15,735 bases of DNA from SVQP01 sp045606685 (GTDB taxonomy: Bacteria > Bacillota > Clostridia > Oscillospirales > CAG-272): assembly GCA_045606685.1 (NCBI GenBank), contig JAZUSJ010000055.1, positions 1 to 15,735 on the forward strand, written 5' to 3'. A program made the translations under genes and the position numbers. This document shows positions 1 to 5,939 of this stretch, one piece after another. The notes beneath the pieces were generated by a model, which made no database searches, had not been told where the DNA came from, and saw only the letters and a program-made list of their open reading frames with translations. Numbering within the stretch: the stretch's first letter is position 1; the number at the start of each line of letters is the position of its first letter.

Positions 1-926
1 GGGATGATGATCTCGGTCAGCGAGGTGCATGCACTGAAAGCGCTTGTTCCGATTTGGATCACGCCTTCGGGAATGCTGATCTCCGAAAGCGAGCTGCATT
101 TCGAAAATGCTTCAATGCCGATCGTTTCAAGGCCTTGTGCAAGCGTGACGCGTTCAAGGGACGTACATTCAATAAAGGCCTGATCGCCAATCGTTTTGAT
201 CCCCTCGTGAAGTATGACCTCTTTAATGCTCGTGCAACCCATAAAAGCACCCTGATATATGCCCGTGACCGGCAGACCGTTATATGCTGTGGGAATGATG
301 ATGACCTCATCCGTACACTCGTTGAGACCGGATACGAGGTAAGCGTTGTTGTAATAATCCTTCTGATATCTCAGTCCCCTGCTGCCGTCCACCTCGTAGT
401 CGGGCTCTGTTTCTGTTTGGTCGGACTCGGTATCCTCGTCCTCCTGATCCGTGATCAGATCGTTGTGATCCAGATAGTATTGATACATGCGGTCAAGGAA
501 TGCGCCAATGCTTTGCATAGCGTCCCCTGCAAGGCCACCTTGCGCGTTTTGCATCATGTCGGCAAACGAATGCTCACCACCCATGCCAAGCAGATCAAAT
601 ATCTGTTCGGTAACCGGCCACTTGATCCAGCTATGCTGCAGTTCCTCCCGGTCAATCTCAGCATCCTCGCGGTCAAGCGGAAACAGCACGCGATCCACGA
701 TGGGCGTAAGTGCTTGGTTGATCGCCTCGTGATTGACGATATAGACCAGCGGTAAGGACGCTACAAGCAAGGTAAAGGTCAAAAGCAAGCAGGCGGCTGC
801 GAGCAGCAGCTTGCCCCATACGGGCATTTTACGCTTGTGCGTCAAGCGGTATTCTGTACGGGTATAGTTTTCCAAAATGTCAACGTCGATCATGCCAAGG
901 GCATCTACAAACATATCCTGCGTCAT
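1..926 (-). CDS. Membrane-anchored BspA-type LRR protein, putative anti-sigma sensor (module A, 3' end missing)
   Basis: The first 308 residues are visible; the reading frame is still open at the window edge. Order of parts: a short cytoplasmic segment (1-36) with the motif M5-F-V-D-A-x-G11-x-I-D14-x-D-x-L-E19; a basic stretch (KRK at 31-33) and one transmembrane helix at about 38-64, predicting an N-in/C-out protein; a conserved extracytoplasmic segment from W100 (WIKW) to YYL at 150-152; an acidic linker at about 160-178; then at least four BspA-type LRRs of about 23 residues (AFMGCTSIKEV, AFIECTSLERV and so on). The start overlaps the stop of the upstream ECF sigma gene as ATGA, with AAAGGAGG 10 nt before the ATG. 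The same two-gene layout recurs twice more to the right. From the family pattern of ECF sigma genes coupled to single-pass membrane proteins I infer an anti-sigma role with a surface LRR sensor; there is no recognisable zinc-finger anti-sigma domain. The LRR membrane-protein call is firm, the anti-sigma role is inference. Confidence 0.85.
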   Translation of the reverse strand, partial: MTQDMFVDALGMIDVDILENYTRTEYRLTHKRKMPVWGKLLLAAACLLLTFTLLVASLPLVYIVNHEAINQALTPIVDRVLFPLDREDAEIDREELQHSWIKWPVTEQIFDLLGMGGEHSFADMMQNAQGGLAGDAMQSIGAFLDRMYQYYLDHNDLITDQEDEDTESDQTETEPDYEVDGSRGLRYQKDYYNNAYLVSGLNECTDEVIIIPTAYNGLPVTGIYQGAFMGCTSIKEVILHEGIKTIGDQAFIECTSLERVTLAQGLETIGIEAFSKCSSLSEISIPEGVIQIGTSAFSACTSLTEIII

Positions 927-1504
927 ACGATATACCCCTCCTTTGCAAGCGTTGCTCGGAGCGATTGCTTGATGGCAGCAATTTCTTTATTGATCGTCGA
1001 ACGGCTGCAGGAAAGCTCCTCACAGATCTGCTCAATGGGCTTTGCGTAATAATAACGGCTGATAAATATGTAGCTTTGACGCTCGGACAGCGTGCGCAGC
1101 CAGCTGCTTATGATCTGCGACAGCTCTGCTGTTTCCTGCCATGTATACTGGCTCTCTTGATCCGGGATAAATTCCTCAAAATCGGTCAAAGAAAAGGTTG
1201 CACCTATGCTTCTCTTTTGTCGATGTTTATTTCTGTATCGGGTAATGGCGATCTTGCGCATGATGGAGCCAAGAAAGGTCTGCAGCACGCTCGGACGGTG
1301 CGGCGGGATGGCATTCCAGGTACCAACGTATGTATCGTTCAGGCATTCCTCGCTATCCTGCATATCGTTCAGGATATTCTGCGAGATGCTGATCAGATAT
1401 TTTCGATATTTGACGTCGGTTGCCTTGATGGCCTCCTCGTCGCGTGCCCAGTAAAGCGCGATGATCTCGTCATCACTACGCACACTTACGAATCGATCTT
1501 GCAT
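923..1504 (-). CDS. ECF-type RNA polymerase sigma factor (module A)
   Basis: This 193-residue protein has the two-domain layout of an ECF sigma factor. Region 2 covers about residues 15-95 and contains DSEECLNDTY (50-59) followed by TWNAIPPHRP, a signature common in clostridial sigma-70-like factors. Region 4 covers about 125-185, with a helix-turn-helix at about 156-182 (IEQICEELSCSRSTINKEI). It should direct core RNA polymerase to a small set of promoters. The start ATG has AAAGGAG 8 nt upstream (1513-1519). The C-terminal KEGYIV is nearly identical in the three paralogues of this window, and its codons contain the ribosome binding site of the next gene. The stop overlaps the LRR gene start (ATGA), so translation is probably coupled. 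The partner membrane protein is probably its regulator. Family assignment is solid; target genes cannot be told. Confidence 0.92.
   Translation of the reverse strand: MQDRFVSVRSDDEIIALYWARDEEAIKATDVKYRKYLISISQNILNDMQDSEECLNDTYVGTWNAIPPHRPSVLQTFLGSIMRKIAITRYRNKHRQKRSIGATFSLTDFEEFIPDQESQYTWQETAELSQIISSWLRTLSERQSYIFISRYYYAKPIEQICEELSCSRSTINKEIAAIKQSLRATLAKEGYIV
937..944 (-). promoter_or_regulatory. Ribosome binding site of LRR gene A inside the sigma A C-terminus
   Basis: AAAGGAGG on the minus strand, 10 nt before the ATG at 926. It is made from the codons for the final KEG of sigma A and fixes the LRR start at the ATGA overlap. Confidence 0.85.
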
Positions 1505-1530
1505 TGTTTGCTCTCCTTTACGGTTTTGGT

Positions 1531-1553
1531 ATTTGCTTTCGTAAGTATAGTCG
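1531..1553 (-). promoter_or_regulatory. Conserved upstream box of sigma A, candidate ECF promoter -10 region
   Basis: The minus strand reads CGACTATA at 1553-1546, followed by GAAAG and AAAT. The same CG(A/T)CTAT-N6-GAA pattern lies upstream of the other two sigma genes (3708 and 5859). CGAC and CGTC are known -10 cores of ECF sigma factors such as Bacillus SigX and SigM. I could not find a convincing shared -35. The box is 41 nt before the sigma start. It could also be only residual homology between duplicated modules. Confidence 0.4.
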
Positions 1554-1642
1554 CCAAACGACAGAAATAGTGTAATACTTTTTGCAAATTTTCACGTATC
1601 AACTCTATTTTACCACAAATCCAAAATATTGCAAGAGGATAA

Positions 1643-1672
1643 ATAAGGCAGCGACCCAAATCGCTGCCTTAT
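1643..1672 (-). terminator. Hairpin terminator after LRR gene B
   Basis: A perfect 12-bp stem (ATAAGGCAGCGA / TCGCTGCCTTAT) with a 6-base loop begins 4 nt after the stop codon of LRR gene B, and TTATCC follows on the minus strand. The trailing U-tract is short, so termination may be partial. It separates module B from module A. Confidence 0.75.
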
Positions 1673-1676
1673 GTGA

Positions 1677-3092
1677 TTAGTCTTGTATCACGATCTCACC
1701 GTCTGTACATACGATAACGGTTCCGCCCCATATCGCACCCCTTTCCAATATGATTTGATTCCACTCTGCCATTGTACCGCGGAATTCAATGGTTTTGAGC
1801 TGTTCCAGCTTATAAAAGCCCTGTTCTTCGATCTTTTTCAAGGATGACGGCAAGGAGAGCGAAACAAGCTTTTTGCAATCCTCGAATGCGTGCCGTCCAA
1901 TTTCCGTAACCCCGTCCGGCACATATGCAGATACTATACCGCAGGTATAAAAAGCACTGGATTCAATTCTGGAAAATCCCTCGGGAATGACCATATCACA
2001 TCCTCCAAGCGAGCCATAAAAGGCTTGTGAGCCGATAAAATCCATGTGATCCGGCAGATCAATGGTTTTCAAATTGTTACAGCCAAAAAATGCTCTCTCA
2101 CCGATGGATACCACCGTTTCGGGAATATTGATACTTGGCAAGGATTGACAGAGGCAAAAGGCATATGAACCGATCTTCTCTACACCTTCGGGCAATGTGA
2201 TCTCTTCCAGCTGATAACAGTTTATGAACAGATCTCCATCGATCACGGTCAAATAATCCGGCATGCGTACGACTTTGAGCTTATAACAATGTCCAAATGC
2301 GCGATATCCTATCTTCTCCACACCATTCGGAATATGCACCTCAGTGATCTCTTCTTCACGGTCAAACGCTGCGGGTGCAATCTCCTTGACCGGAATACCG
2401 TTGACATGATCCGGAATTATCACAACGGTATCGTTTCCCGCCAACCCGTTTACTACGTAATAATCTCCGGTATCACTCAGTGTATATTTTATTCCGTCTT
2501 TGGTGATGTTTGCTTTCACAGTTGTTTCTGCTTCGGTTTCTGATTCATTTTCGGATTCGGTTTCACTTTCACTTTCACTTTCACTTGTTTCTTCGTCCGG
2601 CAATGGTTGTATACTATCCTTGTACTTCAGATAATACTCGTAAAGTTTTTGTAACAGCTTGCCAAGGCTTTGCAGCGCTTCTCCGGCAAGGCCTTGCTGT
2701 TGTTCCATCATCTGATCGATCAAAGAATCCTCGCTGCCTGCACCAAGCGCGTTGAATACCTGCTCGGTCATCTGCCACTGCGTCCAGTCAAGCATCAGAT
2801 CTTCTTTTTTGATCTCGGAGTCAGTGTCATCAAGCGGGAAGATGACGCGATCTACGGCATTGACGAACGGATTATCCACTTTATCGTGATTGAAAACGTA
2901 TAATAACGGCAGCGTTGTGACAAACAGCGCAATCATCAGCACCACAGAGATCGCGGCAGCCACCGACGCGATCAGATAGCGTCGTCCCCTTCTTGGTCTT
3001 CTGCTGCGCAGGCGACTATCCTTGCGCAGGTATTCCTCGATCAGATCGGTATCCACGAAGCCGACAGCGTCAATAAACATAGATGCATTCAT
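1677..3092 (-). CDS. Membrane-anchored BspA-type LRR protein, putative anti-sigma sensor (module B)
   Basis: Complete 471-residue protein. Order of parts: cytoplasmic segment 1-38 with motif M5-F-I-D-A-V-G11-F-V-D14-x-D-x-I-E19 and a very basic stretch (RSRRPRRGRR) before one transmembrane helix at about 39-67; conserved extracytoplasmic segment from W103 (WTQW) to YYL (153-155); a Ser/Glu/Thr linker at about 166-192 with an alternating SE run; about nine BspA-type LRRs (from AAFDREEEITEV, through AFGHCYKLKVV, to GFYKLEQLKTI); and a C-terminal cap with GTMAEWNQI and VCTDG, as seen at the end of many such LRR proteins. The start overlaps the sigma B stop (ATGA). Type: single-pass, C-out, with the LRRs outside the cell. 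I infer that it restrains sigma B and senses an extracellular ligand; the ligand is unknown. An alternative is a surface adhesin that merely shares an operon with a sigma factor, but the conserved cytoplasmic motif argues for signalling. Confidence 0.88.
   Translation of the reverse strand: MNASMFIDAVGFVDTDLIEEYLRKDSRLRSRRPRRGRRYLIASVAAAISVVLMIALFVTTLPLLYVFNHDKVDNPFVNAVDRVIFPLDDTDSEIKKEDLMLDWTQWQMTEQVFNALGAGSEDSLIDQMMEQQQGLAGEALQSLGKLLQKLYEYYLKYKDSIQPLPDEETSESESESETESENESETEAETTVKANITKDGIKYTLSDTGDYYVVNGLAGNDTVVIIPDHVNGIPVKEIAPAAFDREEEITEVHIPNGVEKIGYRAFGHCYKLKVVRMPDYLTVIDGDLFINCYQLEEITLPEGVEKIGSYAFCLCQSLPSINIPETVVSIGERAFFGCNNLKTIDLPDHMDFIGSQAFYGSLGGCDMVIPEGFSRIESSAFYTCGIVSAYVPDGVTEIGRHAFEDCKKLVSLSLPSSLKKIEEQGFYKLEQLKTIEFRGTMAEWNQIILERGAIWGGTVIVCTDGEIVIQD
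2561..2584. repeat. Four tandem TTTCAC hexamers in the LRR B linker
   Basis: Four exact copies of the hexamer TTTCAC (plus strand) encode the alternating Ser-Glu run of the acidic linker. Because the unit is six bases, slippage would lengthen or shorten the linker by two residues without a frameshift. Confidence 0.85.
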
Positions 3093-3670
3093 ACCGTATA
3101 CCCCTCCTTTTCGAGTGCTGCTTTCAAGGAGGCCTTGATATATGCAATGTCCGCGTTGACAACCGAGCGCGTGCAGCCCAATACCTGCGCGATCTCTTCA
3201 ATCGTTCGCGCATCGTAATAGCGGCTCATGAATACATAACGTCTGCGCTCGCTGAGCGTGCGCATCCACGTGCTGATCACGTCAGCCAGCGCGCTGGCCT
3301 CGGCCTGCGTATACGCGTCGTTTTCATGCAATGAATATTCCAGATCCGACAATGGAACCGAAAACGCCGGCGGTACGCTCTTCTTTGCATGCTTTTGCCT
3401 ATACTTATCAATGGCCAGATGGCGCGTGATGGTACTCAGGAATGCCTGCAGCAGCTTGGGACGGTGCGGAGGAATGGAATTCCACGTATCAAGATACGTA
3501 TCGTTCAGACATTCCTCGCTGTCCTGCATATCCTGCAGCACGTTATACGCAATTCGCAGCAGATAATTGCGATATTTGTCGTCCGTATGCTTGATCGCTG
3601 CCTCATCCCTTGCGAAATACAGTTCCACTATGGCAGAGTCGCTGAGTAAATACGTTTGATTTTTTGGCAT
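3089..3670 (-). CDS. ECF-type RNA polymerase sigma factor (module B)
   Basis: With the start at 3670 this protein is 193 residues, exactly the length of its two paralogues. A longer frame reaches an ATG at 3697, but the ATG at 3670 has AAGGAGG 6 nt upstream and the extra nine residues (MKLTRRRSH) have no counterpart in the others, so I chose 3670. Region 2 holds DSEECLNDTY (50-59) and TWNSIPPHRP. Region 4 has a helix-turn-helix at about 156-182 (IEEIAQVLGCTRSVVNADI). The C-terminus KEGYTV encodes the ribosome binding site for LRR gene B, which starts in the ATGA overlap. It lies only 81 nt downstream of LRR gene C with no hairpin between, so read-through from module C is possible in addition to its own promoter. 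Confidence 0.92.
   Translation of the reverse strand: MPKNQTYLLSDSAIVELYFARDEAAIKHTDDKYRNYLLRIAYNVLQDMQDSEECLNDTYLDTWNSIPPHRPKLLQAFLSTITRHLAIDKYRQKHAKKSVPPAFSVPLSDLEYSLHENDAYTQAEASALADVISTWMRTLSERRRYVFMSRYYDARTIEEIAQVLGCTRSVVNADIAYIKASLKAALEKEGYTV
3103..3110 (-). promoter_or_regulatory. Ribosome binding site of LRR gene B inside the sigma B C-terminus
   Basis: AAAGGAGG on the minus strand, 10 nt before the ATG at 3092, formed by the terminal KEG codons of sigma B. Position and spacing are the same as in modules A and C. Confidence 0.85.
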
Positions 3671-3676
3671 ATGCGA

Positions 3677-3683
3677 CCTCCTT
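3677..3683 (-). promoter_or_regulatory. Ribosome binding site deciding the sigma B start
   Basis: AAGGAGG on the minus strand, 6 nt before the ATG at 3670. It supports this start over the in-frame ATG at 3697, because the site would lie inside that longer gene. Confidence 0.8.
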
Positions 3684-3685
3684 CT

Positions 3686-3708
3686 TGTTAGCTTCACTTA
3701 TATAGACG
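3686..3708 (-). promoter_or_regulatory. Conserved upstream box of sigma B, candidate ECF promoter -10 region
   Basis: The minus strand reads CGTCTATA at 3708-3701, then GTGAAG, matching the CG(A/T)CTAT-N6-GAA pattern before sigma A and sigma C. It lies 30 nt before the sigma B start. CGTC is a typical ECF -10 core. A TTTTCGTC direct repeat includes the CGTC and recurs once upstream. The -35 is unclear. Confidence 0.4.
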
Positions 3709-3751
3709 AAAAAACGGGACGAAAAGTCAGATGTATCTTCAAATTTTTACA

Positions 3752-5230
3752 TTACTTCGGCTGATAATCTCCGTCCGAGCAATGTACGGTGTACGTAAAC
3801 GGATGATTATACCAGATATATGCTTTGCTTATCTGCTTCCATTGCTCCACGGTGCCGGTATAATCATATTCTCTTACGGAAGTATACTTGAACGCATTCG
3901 ATCCGATGTTGACAAGGTTATCCGAGAAGGTGACCTTGCTCAACTGCTTACAGTTCAGGAACGCGCTCTTCTTGATCTCCTGCAGACTCTCGGGAAGCGT
4001 CAATTCGGTCAATGCACAGCCCTCAAACGCATAATCGCCGATCTCTGTAACGCTATCCGGCAATTCCAAGGTGTGCAAGGCAAAGCACGACTGGAATGCA
4101 TATCCTCCAACCGTTTTCAGCCCTTCACCGATCGTGACTTTTTCAAGCGACGTGCATTTGAAAAACGTATATTCCCCTGTCGTTTCAATACCCGAAGGGA
4201 TCTCGATCTCGGTCAGCGCGCTGCAACCGTAAAATGCTCTGTCACCAAGGGATTTCAGATTCTGCGGCATATCCACGCTTTGCAGCGAAGTGCATCCTTC
4301 AAAAGCGTTGATGCCAATGATCTTGGTCGTATCCGGAATGGTGATCGACTGCAAGGAAGTACAGCCCTTAAAGGCGCACATTTCGATCTCGGTCAGTTTA
4401 TCGGAGAGATACACCTCACGCAAATTGGTACAGCCCTCAAACGCCCAGTCCCTGATCACGCTGACCGAATCGCCCATATAAACCAGCTCCAACGATTCGC
4501 ATCCGTCAAACATATCGCTCTGGATCGCGCCGACTCCGCCAAGGATATAGACCTCTTTTACATGCTTATCATACCTGAAGATATCCTTCCTGATCTCCAC
4601 CACGCGCTTGCCGTTATGCTCTGCGGGTATGCAGACCACACCGTCAGCCCCCAACGCGTAACCGGTTACGCGGTAATTACCCGTCGAGGTGGTTTCAAAG
4701 CTCAAGCCCATGCTGACCTCGGGGATCGGAATGGGATATTCCTTTTCGGTTTCGGTTTCTTGCTCGGCTTTGTCATGATCGTCGCTTACGTGCTTGAGAT
4801 AATAATCGTACAGCTCATCAAGCAAGCATCCTGCCTGCACAAGGCTTTCGCTAAGCAGGCCGCGATCCGATTGCTTCAAGGTATTGGCAAACGAATCCTC
4901 CTGTCCCATGCGCAGCATCTCAAAGATTCTTGCGGTCACATCCCATTTGGTCCAATCACCGACGATGCTGTCCTCAATATCTTCGGGCATCAGATGCTCC
5001 TGTACGCTTTGCCCAAACGACTCGGGCATGACCAGCGCGTACAGCGGTAACGACGCAAGCAAAATGCTCATGACCAGCACAAGACAGGCTGCGCTGAGCA
5101 GAACGCTCAAGCGCGTTTTTCTCTTACGCTTGGCGAGCTGTGCGCCGTACTGTGCATCGGTTTTGAGAAAATCCTCAATGACAGACACGTCGATCAGGCC
5201 GATCGACTCTGCAAGCATAGCCTTTTTCAT
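3752..5230 (-). CDS. Membrane-anchored BspA-type LRR protein, putative anti-sigma sensor (module C)
   Basis: Complete 492-residue protein. Order of parts: cytoplasmic segment 1-40 with motif M5-L-A-E-S-I-G11-L-I-D14-x-S-x-I-E19 and a basic KRKRKTR stretch; one transmembrane helix at about 41-67 ending in SLPL, as in module A; conserved extracytoplasmic segment from W93 (WTKW) to YYL (143-145); acidic linker at about 150-165; about eleven BspA-type LRRs (for example AFEGCTNLREV, AFKGCTSLQSI, AFYGCSALTEI); and a cap with GTVEQWKQI and VHCSDG. It starts in an ATGA overlap with sigma C. It lacks the DRVxFPLD stretch that modules A and B share just after the membrane, so it is the most diverged of the three. 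The inferred role is a transmembrane anti-sigma factor with an LRR sensor. The LRR and membrane assignments are firm, the regulatory role is inferred from gene coupling and the conserved cytoplasmic motif. Confidence 0.88.
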   Translation of the reverse strand: MKKAMLAESIGLIDVSVIEDFLKTDAQYGAQLAKRKRKTRLSVLLSAACLVLVMSILLASLPLYALVMPESFGQSVQEHLMPEDIEDSIVGDWTKWDVTARIFEMLRMGQEDSFANTLKQSDRGLLSESLVQAGCLLDELYDYYLKHVSDDHDKAEQETETEKEYPIPIPEVSMGLSFETTSTGNYRVTGYALGADGVVCIPAEHNGKRVVEIRKDIFRYDKHVKEVYILGGVGAIQSDMFDGCESLELVYMGDSVSVIRDWAFEGCTNLREVYLSDKLTEIEMCAFKGCTSLQSITIPDTTKIIGINAFEGCTSLQSVDMPQNLKSLGDRAFYGCSALTEIEIPSGIETTGEYTFFKCTSLEKVTIGEGLKTVGGYAFQSCFALHTLELPDSVTEIGDYAFEGCALTELTLPESLQEIKKSAFLNCKQLSKVTFSDNLVNIGSNAFKYTSVREYDYTGTVEQWKQISKAYIWYNHPFTYTVHCSDGDYQPK

Positions 5231-5808
5231 ACCGTATAGCCCTCCTTTGCGAGAAATTCACGCAAGGAGCTTTTGATCGCGGCGATCTCCCTGTGTACCG
5301 TGGCCTGACTGCAGCCGATCCTTTTGGCAATCTGCTCGATCGGCCATGCAAAATAATATCGGCTGACGAAAATATAGCGCGTTCTTTGCGACAGACCGTT
5401 GATATATCGTCCGAGCGCATCTGCCAACACATCGCACTCCTTGTTGCTGTACGCATCCTCTTGTGAAAGATCCATATTGGCAAAGTCGTCCAGCGGCATC
5501 ATCAGTGATTTTGGGATCTGCGAGGGGCCTGTCCTTTTTCTGTGTACGTCAATGGCGCTGCGCCTTGCAATGGTTGCCAAAAACGCTTGCAGCGCACGCG
5601 GTCTTGCGGGCGGAATGGCATTCCACGTACGAAGATAGGTATCGTTCAAGCATTCCTCGCTGTCCTGCAGGTCATGCAGGATATTTTGCGCGACAGTGAG
5701 CAGATACCGCCTGTATTTGAGATCGGTATGCTTGATCGCGTCTTGATTTCTTGCCCAGTAAAGCTCCACAATTTCAGGATCGCTGAGCATTGAATTTACG
5801 TCTTGCAT
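5227..5808 (-). CDS. ECF-type RNA polymerase sigma factor (module C)
   Basis: This 193-residue ECF sigma factor has region 2 with DSEECLNDTY (49-58) and TWNAIPPARP, and region 4 with a helix-turn-helix near 156-182 (IEQIAKRIGCSQATVHREI). The start has AAAGGAGG (5816-5823) 7 nt upstream. The C-terminal KEGYTV codons supply the ribosome binding site of LRR gene C, whose ATG overlaps this stop. It is the first gene of the three-module array, just after the asnS terminator, so it must have its own promoter, probably near the box at 5837-5859. The linker between regions 2 and 4 (about 95-120) is the least conserved part among the three paralogues. Sigma family membership is certain; the regulon is unknown. 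Confidence 0.92.
   Translation of the reverse strand: MQDVNSMLSDPEIVELYWARNQDAIKHTDLKYRRYLLTVAQNILHDLQDSEECLNDTYLRTWNAIPPARPRALQAFLATIARRSAIDVHRKRTGPSQIPKSLMMPLDDFANMDLSQEDAYSNKECDVLADALGRYINGLSQRTRYIFVSRYYFAWPIEQIAKRIGCSQATVHREIAAIKSSLREFLAKEGYTV
5241..5248 (-). promoter_or_regulatory. Ribosome binding site of LRR gene C inside the sigma C C-terminus
   Basis: AAAGGAGG on the minus strand, 10 nt before the ATG at 5230, formed by the terminal KEG codons of sigma C. Confidence 0.85.
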
Positions 5809-5836
5809 AAAAAATCCTCCTTTGAAATTGAGATAA

Positions 5837-5859
5837 ATTTCCTTTCACTGTCATAGTCG
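5837..5859 (-). promoter_or_regulatory. Conserved upstream box of sigma C, candidate ECF promoter -10 region
   Basis: The minus strand reads CGACTATG at 5859-5852 and then GTGAAAG and AAAT. Aligned without gaps to the sigma A box, 16 of 23 bases agree. It lies 43 nt before the sigma C start and downstream of the asnS terminator, where a promoter is required. I see no convincing -35. Confidence 0.42.
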
Positions 5860-5890
5860 TATACTTGGACAAAAAACTATCACAATTTTG

Positions 5891-5919
5891 AAAAAACAGG
5901 CGAAAAAATTTTCCGCCTG
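5891..5919 (-). terminator. Intrinsic terminator after asnS
   Basis: The stem CAGGCG/CGCCTG, extended by a G-T pair and A-T pairs inward, is followed on the minus strand by six T (5896-5891) and preceded by seven A. It is a classic Rho-independent terminator, 20 nt after the asnS stop. The flanking A/T runs would also let it work on the plus strand. Confidence 0.9.
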
Positions 5920-5939
5920 CTTTTTTTATGGATTTTTTA

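Noticed and set aside
1..926. Truncated or broken LRR gene (pseudogene).
   Set aside because: The frame is open to the window edge with no stop or frameshift and keeps regular LRRs, so it is simply cut by the window.
1546..1558. GTCG-TTTGG-CGAC inverted repeat upstream of sigma A as an operator.
   Set aside because: The arms are only four bases and the spacing to the matching GTC differs in the other two modules (6, 9 and 8 nt), so it is not a consistent palindrome.
3671..3697. N-terminal extension of sigma B to ATG 3697.
   Set aside because: The ribosome binding site AAGGAGG lies within the extension and serves ATG 3670, which also gives the same 193-residue length as both paralogues.
3731..5050. 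A 439-residue open frame on the plus strand, and similar long plus frames at 5928-7349 and 54-755.
   Set aside because: They are antisense to the LRR and asnS genes, which have full domain evidence, ribosome sites and coupling. The antisense frames have none.
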